From Oscillospiraceae bacterium (lineage in GTDB: Bacteria; Bacillota; Clostridia; Oscillospirales; CAG-272): 45,677 nt of DNA. A program made the position numbers and the translations under genes. Location: NCBI GenBank assembly GCA_015065135.1, contig SVQY01000015.1, positions 1 to 45,677 on the forward strand, given 5' to 3'. The notes under the pieces are model-generated. The model was not told the origin of the DNA, searched no databases, and saw only the letters and a list, made by a program, of their open reading frames with translations. Positions 1 through 8,714 of this stretch are shown here, in pieces. The stretch's first letter is position 1. The number at the start of each line of letters is the position of its first letter.

Positions 1-3
1 TGC

Positions 4-9
4 TATAAT
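4..9 (+). promoter_or_regulatory. -10 box of the SRP RNA promoter
   Basis: A perfect TATAAT lies about 22 nt before the first base of the SRP RNA closing helix. The matching -35 element would fall outside the window. Transcription is expected to begin near position 16. Confidence 0.6.
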
Positions 10-30
10 AGTAAAGGTAAGCTGTGAAAT

Positions 31-305
31 AAGGCCATACCAGCCGGGGAAGTAGCGGAGCCCTGCACCTGAAATCCGCTATAGCAGGGGTGGATCCCAT
101 CCTTGAGGACCGAAGCGATGCGGTCCGGAGCGTACCCTTTCGTGATGAAGAGTGGGTCTTGCGCAATCAGACGCCGTGAACCATGTCAGGTGGGGAACCA
201 AGCAGCATTAAGCGGCCCATCTGATGTGCCGCGAGGGCGCCTGCTCCGAGCGGGAGGTGCGATTTCCGCGCAAAGGTGACGTTCGATTGGAAGGTGTATG
301 GTCTT
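31..305 (+). ncRNA. ffs: Signal recognition particle RNA, large bacterial type with Alu domain
   Basis: RNA scaffold of the signal recognition particle, which binds Ffh and targets nascent membrane proteins to the translocase. The universally conserved helix-8 region is visible around 172-232: GAACCATGTCAGG, then GGAAC and AGCAGCATTAAG, then ATGTGCCGCGAGGG. The 5' part (about 40-90) matches the Alu domain of Bacillus-type scRNA: CGGGGAAGTAGCGG, CCCTGCACCTG, then ATCCGCTATAGCAGGG. The ends pair as a closing helix, GGCCATAC at 33-40 with GTATGGTC at 296-303, followed by a T-rich tract. At about 275 nt it is the long Bacillota form rather than the ~110-nt 4.5S form. It sits just upstream of dnaX, a common arrangement. 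Ends are approximate. Confidence 0.93.
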
Positions 306-350
306 ATTTTGCAGCTTATTTTTATACCTTTTCGAAAGGGGGCCATTGCC

Positions 351-1991
351 ATGCATCAGGCATTATATCGTAAATGGAGACCGCAGACCTTTGATGACGT
401 ATGCGGTCAGGAGCATATTACCTCCGTGCTGCGGTACGAGGTCATGCAAAACGCCCTCTCCCACGCCTTTTTGTTCTGCGGCTCCCGTGGCACCGGCAAG
501 ACCACCTGCGCCAAGATCCTGGCCAAGGCGGTCAACTGCGAGGCGCCCGTAGAGGGCAGCCCCTGCGGAAAATGCGCTGCCTGCCGCAGCATTGACAGCG
601 GCGCTGCCACCGACGTACTGGAAATGGACGCTGCCTCCAACAACGGCGTTGACAACATCCGCGACATCCGTGACGAGGTGGCCTACACCCCCTCGGCACT
701 GCGCTACCGCGTTTATATCGTGGATGAGGTCCATATGCTTTCGCCAAGCGCCTTCAACGCGCTGCTGAAAACGCTGGAGGAGCCCCCTGCACACGTGATC
801 TTCATTCTGGCGACCACCGAGCTGCACAAGCTCCCTGCCACCATCATCTCCCGTTGCCAGCGCTTTGATTTCCGCCGTATCGCCCTTCCCGTTCTGGCAG
901 GACGCATCTCCTATATTGCCGAGCAGGAGGGGATGGAGCTGGAGGCCGCCGCCGCCGAGCGCATTGCGCGCATGGCGCAGGGTGGTATGCGAGATGCCAT
1001 CAGCCTGCTGGAGCTTTGCGGCAGCGCCCGTCGCAGGATCGACGTGGAGACCGTAAACGAAATGATGGGCTCCGGCGGCCGTGACGAGATGCTGGAGATC
1101 GTGAGCGCCGTGATCGGGGGCGATTACGATAAGATCTTTTCCGCCGTCAACGAGGCGGTATCCTCCTCCCGTGATCTTGCTGTTTTCTGGCAGGATCTGA
1201 TTGCCGTCTACCGCGATCTGCTGGTCGTCAAAACTACCGAAAACGCCTCTCGCTATCTGGATCTGACCGATGCGGAGGCCGCCAAGCTGAGCGCCCTTGC
1301 GGCCAACATCAAAAAGGGCACGCTGCTGGCCCATTGCCGCCTTTTGGAGGATGCGCTCTTTGCCATGCAAAAGGCCAACGCGGTCAAGCGCATGGTAGCC
1401 GAGCTGACCCTGGTACGGATGTGCGATCCTGCGCTGGACACCTCCGCTGAGGGAATGCTTTCCCGTCTGGAGCGGCTGGAGGATGCCATCGCCGCCGGTG
1501 TGCCCGTATCCGCAGCGCCCCCCAAAAAGCAGCCTGCCGAGGAGAAGCCTGCGACACAGGCACCCGAGGCGCCCGCAGCGCCCACCGTGGCAGCCGCCCC
1601 CAAGGCCGAGCCGCCCCGCGCGCCGACCGCTCCTAAAGCCTCTGCGCCACAGCCCGCAACAGGCGGACGTGTGCTGCACCGCATCCGCGGCTTTATGAAC
1701 TGTGTGGAGCGCGTGCGCCGCGAAAACACGATGCTCGGCTCCTTCATTGCCGATGCAAAGGCCTTTCTCACCGACGATGGCTCAGTGGTCATTCAGCTGA
1801 CCAATCCCTTCTCGCTGATGATGCTGGACAATGCCGATGCGCGCGCGCTGCTTTGCCGATGCATCGCCCCCGATATAGGTCAAGCTCCCACCCCCTCGCA
1901 GCTGGTCTTTGAGACCCCGGATCCTGCGGCAGCCGCCAAGGATACCGTGCTGGACGATCTTTTGGATGCAGCAGGCGGAAAAAGCGAATGA
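351..1991 (+). CDS. dnaX: DNA polymerase III subunit gamma/tau
   Basis: Clamp-loader ATPase that loads the beta sliding clamp and couples polymerase to helicase. The 546-residue product opens MHQALYRKWRPQTF, the classic DnaX start. Walker A GSRGTGKTT and Walker B DEVHML are present, with a zinc-binding cysteine cluster (NCEAP, then CGKCAAC) between them and the sensor-like LATTELHKLP and ISRCQRF. A proline/alanine-rich linker (about residues 390-450) leads to a tau-like C-terminal domain. The start at 351 has GAAAGGGGG 8 nt upstream. An in-frame start at 276 lies inside the SRP RNA and would add a non-homologous extension, so it is rejected. It heads the dnaX-ebfC-recR recombination/replication cluster. 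Confidence 0.95.
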   Translation: MHQALYRKWRPQTFDDVCGQEHITSVLRYEVMQNALSHAFLFCGSRGTGKTTCAKILAKAVNCEAPVEGSPCGKCAACRSIDSGAATDVLEMDAASNNGVDNIRDIRDEVAYTPSALRYRVYIVDEVHMLSPSAFNALLKTLEEPPAHVIFILATTELHKLPATIISRCQRFDFRRIALPVLAGRISYIAEQEGMELEAAAAERIARMAQGGMRDAISLLELCGSARRRIDVETVNEMMGSGGRDEMLEIVSAVIGGDYDKIFSAVNEAVSSSRDLAVFWQDLIAVYRDLLVVKTTENASRYLDLTDAEAAKLSALAANIKKGTLLAHCRLLEDALFAMQKANAVKRMVAELTLVRMCDPALDTSAEGMLSRLERLEDAIAAGVPVSAAPPKKQPAEEKPATQAPEAPAAPTVAAAPKAEPPRAPTAPKASAPQPATGGRVLHRIRGFMNCVERVRRENTMLGSFIADAKAFLTDDGSVVIQLTNPFSLMMLDNADARALLCRCIAPDIGQAPTPSQLVFETPDPAAAAKDTVLDDLLDAAGGKSE

Positions 1992-2040
1992 TCCGACAAC
2001 GGTACTGAATTTTTAAGACAAGCAAAGGAGAATATACATT

Positions 2041-2400
2041 ATGAAAGCCAACTATCAAAGAAGCGGAGGCGCACAGAATCTCAACGCCATGATCCAGCAG
2101 GCACAGAAGATGCAGGAGGATATGGCCAATCTGCAGGCAGAGCTGGAGGAGCGCGAGTACGAGGTCTCCGCCGGCGGCGGTGCCGTGACGGTCAAGATCA
2201 ACGGCAAGAAGCAGATCCAGGCACTGGAGATCGCCCCCGAGATCGTAGATCCCGACGATATCGAGACCCTTTCCGACATTTTGGTCGCCGCTGTAAACGA
2301 GGCCATCAAGCGCGTGGAGGAGACCTCTGCTGCCGAGATGGAGAAGATCACCGGCGCTATGAACCTCCCCGGCATGCCCGGTATGCCCGGATTGTTCTGA
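2041..2400 (+). CDS. ebfC: Nucleoid-associated protein, YbaB/EbfC family
   Basis: Small dimeric DNA-binding protein of 119 residues. It has the family hallmarks: an N-terminal helix rich in Gln/Met (MIQQAQKMQEDMA), the central GGGAVTVKINGKKQIQALEI strand region, and a C-terminal tail with repeated GMPGMPG. Its position between dnaX and recR is conserved across bacteria and supports the assignment. The RBS AAAGGAG lies 10 nt upstream, and the stop is one base before recR. Confidence 0.95.
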   Translation: MKANYQRSGGAQNLNAMIQQAQKMQEDMANLQAELEEREYEVSAGGGAVTVKINGKKQIQALEIAPEIVDPDDIETLSDILVAAVNEAIKRVEETSAAEMEKITGAMNLPGMPGMPGLF

Positions 2401-2401
2401 T

Positions 2402-3001
2402 ATGTCCGGCATCGAAGCACTCGACGTTCTGGCCGAGCAATTTGCGCGGCTGCCCGGCATCGGCCGCAAGAGCGCTCAGCGCCTTGCCTATGCGGTGCTG
2501 AAATACAGTCCGGAGGAGATCGCCGCCTTCACCTCGGCTATGACCGAAGCCAAGGAGAAGATCCACCGCTGCCCCATCTGTCAGAATCTGACCGACCGCG
2601 AGATCTGCCCCGTTTGTGCCGATCAGGGCAGAGACAGATCTGTGATCTGCGTGGTGGAGGATGCCCGTGCGGTCATGGCATTTGAGCGCGTACGCTCCTT
2701 CAGCGGCGTTTACCACGTGCTGCACGGCCTCATCTCTCCGATGAGCGGTGTGACCCCGGATGCGCTTACCCTGCGCGAGCTGCTGGCACGGCTGGAGGAC
2801 ACCTCGATCCGCGAGGTGATCGTAGCGACCGGCGCCACCACCGAGGGCGAGGCCACCGCCATGTATATCGCACGGCTGCTCTCCCCTCTTGGCGTAAAGG
2901 TCACCAGACTGGCCCACGGCATCCCCTTTGGCGGAGAACTGGAATATGCGGACGAGATCACCCTCTCCCGCGCTTTGGAGGGCAGAAGGGATTTTGAATG
3001 A
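2402..3001 (+). CDS. recR: Recombination mediator protein RecR
   Basis: RecFOR-pathway protein that forms a DNA clamp and helps load RecA on gapped DNA. The 199-residue length is typical. Seen in order: an N-terminal helix-hairpin-helix (LPGIGRKSAQRLAY), a C4 zinc finger (CPICQNL..CPVC), a Toprim domain starting VICVVEDARAVMAFE, and the Walker-like C-terminal GIPFGGELEYADEITL. It starts one base after the ebfC stop, so translation is probably coupled. Its TGA overlaps a possible ATG of the next gene (ATGA at 2998). Confidence 0.96.
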   Translation: MSGIEALDVLAEQFARLPGIGRKSAQRLAYAVLKYSPEEIAAFTSAMTEAKEKIHRCPICQNLTDREICPVCADQGRDRSVICVVEDARAVMAFERVRSFSGVYHVLHGLISPMSGVTPDALTLRELLARLEDTSIREVIVATGATTEGEATAMYIARLLSPLGVKVTRLAHGIPFGGELEYADEITLSRALEGRRDFE

Positions 3002-3021
3002 TCTCCCGAAACGGAGTATGT

Positions 3022-5334
3022 ATGACGAATTTCACCATTCACTCTATACTGAAAAGCAATAAAATATTGGCAAAAAGGGAAAAGACCGATCGTCTTTTCC
3101 CTTTTGCTGCAGGTAGCTTTGATTACCGCGGCCCGCTGGATAGCGCCATCCGCTTTATTGAGGATGCCCAGCTGCTGGATCGCTCACTTTGGGAAAAATT
3201 CGTGCGTGTGTTTACCGAGCAGCCAAAGCCGGACACCGCCGACAAGGGCTGGCGCGGCGAATACTGGGGCAAGATGATGCGCGGCGGCTGCATCACCTAT
3301 CAGTACACCCAAGATCCTGCCCTTTACAAGGCTCTGACCGCCGCCGTAGAGCTGATGCTGCAGGCCCCCGAGGCCGATGGCCGTATTTCCGCTTACGACC
3401 GGGAGGCCGAGTTTGACGGCTGGGATATGTGGTGCCGCAAATACGTGATGCTGGGTCTGGAGTATTTTCTGGAGATCTGCACCGACGAGGTCCTGGCCGC
3501 CCGTATCCTGCCCGTGATCTGCGGTGAAGCAGATCATATCCTCGCCCATATCGGCGAGGGCAAGCTGGATATCACCACGACCACCACTCATTGGCAGGGG
3601 GTCAATTCCTCCTCGATATTGGAACCGATGGTGCGTCTTTACGACCTCACGGGCGAGCAGCGCTATCTGGATTTCGCCACCTATATCGTGGAGCGCGGTG
3701 CCGCCGAGCGGCAAAACCTCTTTGAAATGGCTTATGCCGATGAAAAAGCCCCCCACGAATGGGAGGTCATCAAGGCCTATGAGATCATGTCCTGCTTTGA
3801 GGGGCTCATCGAATATTACCGCGTAACGGGCATTGAAAAATGGCGTATTGCCGCCTTGAACTTCGGGCGACGTGTGTATGAGCAGGAGGTCAGCATCATC
3901 GGCAGCTGCGGCTGCTGGCACGAGTTGTTTGACCATGCAAAAAAGCGCCAGCTGACTACCGTTTACACCGGGCAGATGCAGGAGACCTGCGTGACCGTTA
4001 CCTGGATGAAGCTCTGTTTGCAGCTGCTCTGCCTTTCGGGCGAGGGCCGCTATGCCGACGAGATCGAGCGCGCGGCCTACAACGCTCTGCTCGGTGCCGT
4101 TAATCTGGACAAAAACAATGTCAACGGCGGTTTTCCCTTTGACAGCTACAGCCCTCTTGTGATGGGCACGCGCGGCCGCTATGTCGGTGGCCGCAAGCAG
4201 CTTTCCGACGGCTCGGAATACGGCTGCTGCGCCTGCATCGGCTCTGCCGGCATGGGGCTGATCCCCCTTTCCTCGATGTTGCTTCGCCAGGACGGCGTAG
4301 CCGTCAATCTGTACCTGCCGGGCACTGCTGCTACCCACACCCCCGACGGAGCAGCACTGGAGATCGCCGTTAAGACCGATTACCCCGCAAGCGGCGCGGT
4401 CACCCTCACGCTGGACACCACTTCTGAGCAGCCCTTTACGCTGGCGTTGCGCATTCCCGCCTGGAGCCAACGCACCACTATGGCGCTCAACGGCGTGATG
4501 CAAGACGTGACCTCCGGCAGCTACGCTGAGATCAGCCGTGTTTGGAAATGCGGCGACACGGTAGAGCTTTTCCTGGATATGCGCACCGAGGTGCTGCACC
4601 CGGACGAGGAGGGCCTGCCCGATGCCAATTCTCCCTACCACGTGGCGCTGCGCCGCGGGCCGCTGATCCTGGCGCGTGACGCACGCCTTGACGACGATCT
4701 GCACAAGCCCGTCTCTATCGCCGAGGACGAGAACGGATACGCCTGTGAGGTGCTGGAGCATCACCCGGAGCTTCTTTGCAACCACGCCTTTCTGATCAGG
4801 CAGACCGACGGCTCCTATCTGCCCGTTATTGACTACGCCTCGGCCGGTCGCACCTGGGATAATCGCTCGCTGATGAGCGCCTGGATGCACACCAGGGTCT
4901 ATCTGCCCTTTGATGAAAGCAAGCCCTTTGAAATGCTCCTTTCCTGCTATATGGCCTCGGGACAGATGCCCTCCAAGGAGGGAGACGCCGTTACCAAGGC
5001 GCATATCGGCGAGGGAGAGGATGGCATTCTCCGCTCCCCTGTGGCCGACGGCAGACTGATCCTGCAGATCACCGACCGCAAGGAGGCGAGCTGCCGCCTG
5101 ACTGCCCCCGACGGCCGTCAGCTGACCGTGACCGACGAGGGGCTGCTGACCCTTTCCAAAAAAGGGACCCGCTTTGCCCTGCATTGGCAGGGACATAACT
5201 GCTACGCCCTGACCGATCCGGAGGGCCGTTGGCTGGAATACGGTCGCGAAAAGCATAGCACACCGCTGTTTATGAACCGTCGCTCTCTGATCCCCCGCCA
5301 CTTGTTCGATTTTGTGAATATAGAAGAAAGATAA
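3022..5334 (+). CDS. Glycoside hydrolase family 127 protein (beta-L-arabinofuranosidase-like)
   Basis: Predicted cytoplasmic retaining glycosidase acting on beta-L-arabinofuranosyl residues of plant glycans. The 770-residue product has the (alpha/alpha)6 barrel hallmarks of the former DUF1680. The Zn-thiolate catalytic set known from Bifidobacterium HypBA1 is visible: E321-T-C323 and the adjacent pair C402-C403, matching the E-x-C...CC pattern in which the first Cys of the pair is the nucleophile. The following CIGSAGMG is diverged from the common CPPN-type sequence, so substrate is uncertain. No signal peptide is present. The start at 3022 has GGAG 5 nt upstream; an alternative start at 2998 (ATGA overlap with recR, AGAAGGGA upstream) would add eight residues. 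It is followed after 14 nt by a beta-propeller-like gene, probably co-transcribed. Confidence 0.86.
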   Translation: MTNFTIHSILKSNKILAKREKTDRLFPFAAGSFDYRGPLDSAIRFIEDAQLLDRSLWEKFVRVFTEQPKPDTADKGWRGEYWGKMMRGGCITYQYTQDPALYKALTAAVELMLQAPEADGRISAYDREAEFDGWDMWCRKYVMLGLEYFLEICTDEVLAARILPVICGEADHILAHIGEGKLDITTTTTHWQGVNSSSILEPMVRLYDLTGEQRYLDFATYIVERGAAERQNLFEMAYADEKAPHEWEVIKAYEIMSCFEGLIEYYRVTGIEKWRIAALNFGRRVYEQEVSIIGSCGCWHELFDHAKKRQLTTVYTGQMQETCVTVTWMKLCLQLLCLSGEGRYADEIERAAYNALLGAVNLDKNNVNGGFPFDSYSPLVMGTRGRYVGGRKQLSDGSEYGCCACIGSAGMGLIPLSSMLLRQDGVAVNLYLPGTAATHTPDGAALEIAVKTDYPASGAVTLTLDTTSEQPFTLALRIPAWSQRTTMALNGVMQDVTSGSYAEISRVWKCGDTVELFLDMRTEVLHPDEEGLPDANSPYHVALRRGPLILARDARLDDDLHKPVSIAEDENGYACEVLEHHPELLCNHAFLIRQTDGSYLPVIDYASAGRTWDNRSLMSAWMHTRVYLPFDESKPFEMLLSCYMASGQMPSKEGDAVTKAHIGEGEDGILRSPVADGRLILQITDRKEASCRLTAPDGRQLTVTDEGLLTLSKKGTRFALHWQGHNCYALTDPEGRWLEYGREKHSTPLFMNRRSLIPRHLFDFVNIEER

Positions 5335-5348
5335 GAAGGGAGCCTGCT

Positions 5349-6149
5349 ATGACAGAAAAAAGTGTTCCGTTTCATGCAAAAAGGCTTCCCGCATTGCTTC
5401 AAAACGGAGAAATTCTGAGCTGCAGCCACGAAATACTGGCAAAGATCGATTATCCGGCTCCTCAGCTGCGCGGCTTTCAGGGCGGCTGCTCGGATGGAGA
5501 TCGCTACTACTATCAGATCGTGATGCACTACGACCTCCCCGACCGTCTGCGCGACTACGGCAGAGTCGCCAAGGTGGATCTGCAAACGGGCGAGGTCATC
5601 AAATGGAGCCAGGACCTCTATCTGGACCACGCCAACGATATGACCTATCATCCTGCCACCAATCGGGTGCTGGTCTGCCACAACAAGCCGCGCTATACCC
5701 ATATTTCCTATCTGGACGGGGATACGCTGGAGATCGTAGACGAGGCGGAGACCCCCTTCCCCATTTACGCCATTGATTATAACCAAAAGCGAGACCGATA
5801 CGTAGTGGGGCTTTCCGGCAGACGGGAATTCTGCTTTCTGAACGCCGATCTTACCCCTGTGGACGGACGCACCTTCCGCACCGTTCCCTCTACCGATCGC
5901 TGCACCAAGCAGGGCATCTGCGCGGACGATGAGCTGCTCTACTTTATCTTGTGGGATGGCAAGCACAAGGAGGAGCCGGATTTTCAGAATCGGATCGCCG
6001 TCTACGACTGGGAGGGCGCATTCCGCGGCCTGCTTCACTTTAACGTGGGCGTGCAGGAGCCCGAAAGCATCAGCATCCGAAAGGGTGAGATCCTGGCAGT
6101 CTGCGGCGAAACGCACCCCGTTATTTACCGATTTACCCCCCAAACGTGA
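5349..6149 (+). CDS. Beta-propeller-like protein of unknown function
   Basis: I do not recognise a named family. The 266-residue product has no signal peptide or membrane segment. Its sequence alternates short strands with turn motifs such as VDLQTGEVIKW, NDMTYHPATNRVLVCHNK, YLDGDTLEIVDEAE and AIDYNQKRDRYVVGLSG, spaced about 45-50 residues, which suggests blades of a 5- or 6-bladed propeller (SMP-30/YncE-like architecture). GAAGGGAG lies upstream of the start. It probably shares a transcript with the GH127 gene, so a role in binding or processing arabinose-containing sugars is possible but unproven. Transcription ends at the hairpin at 6155. Confidence 0.6.
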   Translation: MTEKSVPFHAKRLPALLQNGEILSCSHEILAKIDYPAPQLRGFQGGCSDGDRYYYQIVMHYDLPDRLRDYGRVAKVDLQTGEVIKWSQDLYLDHANDMTYHPATNRVLVCHNKPRYTHISYLDGDTLEIVDEAETPFPIYAIDYNQKRDRYVVGLSGRREFCFLNADLTPVDGRTFRTVPSTDRCTKQGICADDELLYFILWDGKHKEEPDFQNRIAVYDWEGAFRGLLHFNVGVQEPESISIRKGEILAVCGETHPVIYRFTPQT

Positions 6150-6154
6150 TGAGA

Positions 6155-6187
6155 AAAGGCACCCTTTCGGGTGCCTTTTCTTTATTT
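6155..6187 (+). terminator. Rho-independent terminator
   Basis: The stem GGCACC/GGTGCC with a CTTTCG loop is flanked by AAAA and followed by TTTTCTTTATTT. It lies right after the stop of the beta-propeller-like gene. Confidence 0.8.
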
Positions 6188-6350
6188 GGATCGGCACTTT
6201 CTTTTCAGCCGCTTTTCTCTTTGCCTGTACAAGGCACAAAGAGAAAAGCTAACAAAAGAGAAATGCCGTTTTGTGGGGCTACGCGCCCCACCCCCTCGCA
6301 ATCTTTTTGAAAAAAGATTGACCAAAAACTTTTGCGCAAGGGGGAACGGC
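6188..6350. repeat. Hairpin-rich intergenic segment
   Basis: No protein gene is supported between 6150 and 6552. This part holds three inverted repeats in a row: a 13-bp stem 6211-6223/6237-6249 (GCTTTTCTCTTTG and its complement), a 7-bp stem 6273-6279/6285-6291 (GTGGGGC/GCCCCAC), and 6299-6308/6311-6320 (CAATCTTTTT/AAAAAGATTG). Open frames crossing it are low-complexity and start inside the repeats. It lies between convergent genes (beta-propeller-like + and argF -) and may also terminate the arg operon. Confidence 0.6.
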
Positions 6351-6430
6351 GCACCGAAGCAGACGGGCGACGGCGTACTTGGCGTACGTCGAGATCGTCT
6401 GCAAGGAGCAACACAGCTCTGCGCGGAATT
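6351..6430. repeat. Dispersed structured repeat, copy 1
   Basis: An 80-bp unit starting GCACCGAAGCAGACGGGCGA, about 94% identical to copy 2 at 6464-6543 with a 113-bp period. The core CGTACTTGGCGTACGTCG can form a small stem. A diverged relative lies between argJ and argB. Confidence 0.75.
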
Positions 6431-6463
6431 CCAAAGACAAGCAAAAAACGCGCAGAGCAAGAC

Positions 6464-6543
6464 GCACCGGAGCAGACGGGCGACGGCGTACTTGGCGTAC
6501 GTCGAGGTCGTCTGCGAGGAGCAACACAGCACTGCGCGGAATT
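6464..6543. repeat. Dispersed structured repeat, copy 2
   Basis: The second copy of the 80-bp unit ends 9 bp before the argF stop codon. Differences from copy 1 are scattered single bases. Confidence 0.75.
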
Positions 6544-6552
6544 TTGCTTGCC

Positions 6553-7536
6553 TTATAAGGTAGCGGCCATGACAGCCTTGATAGTATGCATACGGTTCTC
6601 GGCCTCGTCAAAGACGATAGACTTGGGACCCTCGATGACCTCGTGGGTCACCTCCATGCAATCGATGCCAAACTGCTCGTAGATCTCGCGACCGATGACG
6701 GTGCCCAGATCGTGGAAGGCAGGCAGGCAGTGCATAAAGCGGCTCTGCTCACCGGCATGATCCATCAACTCCTTGGTCACACGGTAAGGGGAAAGGTCCT
6801 TGATGCGCTCGGCAAAGACCTCCTTGGGCTCGCCCATAGAGACCCACACATCGGTATAAAGCACGTCGGCATTCTCCACCGCCTTCATGGGATCCTCCTC
6901 AAAGGTGATGGTGGCACCCGTCTCCTTGGCAACAGCAAGGCACTGCTCTACCAGCGCACTCTCGGGCCAATACTTCTTGGGGGCAGCGGCAACAAAATGC
7001 ATGCCCATCTTGGCGCAGCCCACCATCAGCGAGTTGCCCATATTGTAGCGGGCATCGCCCAGATACACCAGCTTCTTGCCCTTCAGAGAGCCGCAATGCT
7101 CACGGATAGTGAGAAAATCGGCAAGGATCTGGGTGGGGTGGAACTCGTTGGTGAGACCGTTCCAGACCGGCACGCCGGCGTAGGCGGCCAGCTCCTCTAC
7201 GATGGTCTGACCGAAGCCGCGGTACTCGATGCCGTCAAACATTCTGCCAAGCACCCGGGCAGTATCCGGGATGCTCTCCTTTTTGCCGATCTGGGAGCCG
7301 GTAGGATCCAGATAGACGGGATGCATACCAAGATCGGCTGCAGCCACCTCAAAGGCGCAACGGGTGCGGGTACTGGTCTTTTCGAAAATGAGTGCAATGC
7401 TCTTGCCCTCGCACAGGCGGTGCGGAACGCCCGCCTTCTTTTTGGCCTTCAGCTCTGCCGCCAGATCAATGAGGTAAGCGATCTCCTCGGGGGTGTAATC
7501 CAGCAGCTTCAGAAAATGTCTTCCCTTTAAATTCAT
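6553..7536 (-). CDS. argF: Ornithine carbamoyltransferase
   Basis: Converts ornithine and carbamoyl phosphate to citrulline in arginine synthesis; cytoplasmic. The 327-residue product carries the family signatures: carbamoyl-phosphate loop [19 protein letters not shown] in [11 protein letters not shown], and the catalytic-Cys motif HCLPAFHD. The start at 7536 is preceded by AAGGAGA. It is the last gene of the argGHCJBDF operon, 9 nt after argD. The arcB catabolic isozyme is close in sequence, but the biosynthetic context favours argF. Confidence 0.95.
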   Translation of the reverse strand: MNLKGRHFLKLLDYTPEEIAYLIDLAAELKAKKKAGVPHRLCEGKSIALIFEKTSTRTRCAFEVAAADLGMHPVYLDPTGSQIGKKESIPDTARVLGRMFDGIEYRGFGQTIVEELAAYAGVPVWNGLTNEFHPTQILADFLTIREHCGSLKGKKLVYLGDARYNMGNSLMVGCAKMGMHFVAAAPKKYWPESALVEQCLAVAKETGATITFEEDPMKAVENADVLYTDVWVSMGEPKEVFAERIKDLSPYRVTKELMDHAGEQSRFMHCLPAFHDLGTVIGREIYEQFGIDCMEVTHEVIEGPKSIVFDEAENRMHTIKAVMAATL

Positions 7537-7545
7537 AGTATCTCC

Positions 7546-8712
7546 TTATTCGGCGATCACCGAGCGAATGATCTCGGCGGCCTTTTGCAGTTGTTCCATT
7601 GGAATGTTCAGCGCAGGAAGCAGACGCACCTTGCTCTTGGCGGTCAGACAAAGAACGCCCTTTGCCATACAGGCCTTGACCACCTCTCCCGCAGGCTTTT
7701 CGGTTTCAATGCCAACCATCAAGCCCATACCGCTGACCGACTTAACACCGGGCAGATCGGTGAAAAAGCGCTTCAGGAATTCACCCTTTTCGGCGACCTC
7801 ACGCAGCAGCGCATCGTCGATACGGGAGATCACGTTGCAGGCACCTGCGGAGGCGATGGGGTTGCCACCATAAGTAGAGCCGTGATCGCCAAATCCCAAT
7901 ACGTTCTGTACTTTTTCGCCCAAAATGCAGGCACCGATGGGCAGACCGCCGCCAAGACCCTTGGCGGTAGTAACCACGTCGGGGGTGATGCCGTAGTGCA
8001 TATAGGCATAGAATTTGCCGGTACGTCCGTTGCCCGTCTGCACCTCATCGATCATCAGCACCACGTCGTTTTTCTCGCAAAGCGCCGCCACACCGCGGAT
8101 GAAATCGCCATCCACCACGTTCACGCCGCCCTCGCCCTGAATACACTCCATCAGAATGCCGGCGACCTTGTAATTGGCCAGGATCTCTTCAAACTCCTGC
8201 AGATCACCCGCCTCCAGATGCACAAAGCCGGGGGTAAGAGGCTGAAACAGTTCGTGATAATGCTCCTGACCGGTTGCCGCAAGGGTGGTCAGCGTTCTGC
8301 CGTGGAAGCTGTTTTTCAGGGTCACGATCACGTTGTATTCGGGGCCCTTTTTCTCGGCGGCATATTTGCGCGCCACCTTGATGGCGCACTCGTTGGCCTC
8401 GGCGCCCGAATTGCCGAAAAAGACCTTTTTGAGACCCGTTTTGGCACATAATGCCTCTGCCAGCTTAGCGCAGGGCTCGGTGTAATAGAGATTGGAGGTG
8501 TGCTGCACCAGAGAAAGCTGCGCGATCACCGCCGCCTGCCACGCCTTGTCGGCAATGCCGAAGGCAGTCACGCCGATGCCGCTGCCAAGATCGATATATT
8601 CCTTCCCCTCAGTATCGTATACGATGGAGCCCTCACCACGTACGATCTCTACCGGGAAACGGGCATAGGTGCCCGCTACGTATTGCTTATCCAGCGATTG
8701 TAATGTGCCCAT
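7546..8712 (-). CDS. argD: Acetylornithine aminotransferase
   Basis: PLP-dependent class III aminotransferase making N-acetylornithine from N-acetylglutamate semialdehyde. The 388 residues show YIDLGSGIGVTAFG near the N-terminus, FFGNSGAEANECAIKVAR (phosphate-binding region), the cofactor aspartate in MIDEVQTGNGRTG, and the Schiff-base lysine in TTAKGLGGGLPIGA. It lies 2 nt after the argB stop, indicating translational coupling. ArgD enzymes can also act in lysine synthesis; that cannot be judged here. Confidence 0.95.
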   Translation of the reverse strand: MGTLQSLDKQYVAGTYARFPVEIVRGEGSIVYDTEGKEYIDLGSGIGVTAFGIADKAWQAAVIAQLSLVQHTSNLYYTEPCAKLAEALCAKTGLKKVFFGNSGAEANECAIKVARKYAAEKKGPEYNVIVTLKNSFHGRTLTTLAATGQEHYHELFQPLTPGFVHLEAGDLQEFEEILANYKVAGILMECIQGEGGVNVVDGDFIRGVAALCEKNDVVLMIDEVQTGNGRTGKFYAYMHYGITPDVVTTAKGLGGGLPIGACILGEKVQNVLGFGDHGSTYGGNPIASAGACNVISRIDDALLREVAEKGEFLKRFFTDLPGVKSVSGMGLMVGIETEKPAGEVVKACMAKGVLCLTAKSKVRLLPALNIPMEQLQKAAEIIRSVIAE

Positions 8713-8714
8713 CG

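Noticed and set aside
1523-1529. Possible dnaX programmed -1 frameshift site (C AAA AAG) that would give a shorter gamma form
   Set aside because: The heptamer is not a proper X XXY YYZ site, and I could not identify a supporting RBS-like stimulator or a convincing downstream stem. The shifted frame stops within about 110 bases, but that is expected by chance.
3184-5301. 705-codon minus-strand frame opposite the GH127 gene
   Set aside because: It is a shadow of the GC-rich codon bias of the real gene. The plus frame has catalytic motifs and an RBS; the minus frame has neither.
6171-6682. Small open frames over the repeats at 6.2-6.6 kb
   Set aside because: Their sequences repeat with the DNA repeats, they begin inside hairpins, and they run into argF on the other strand.
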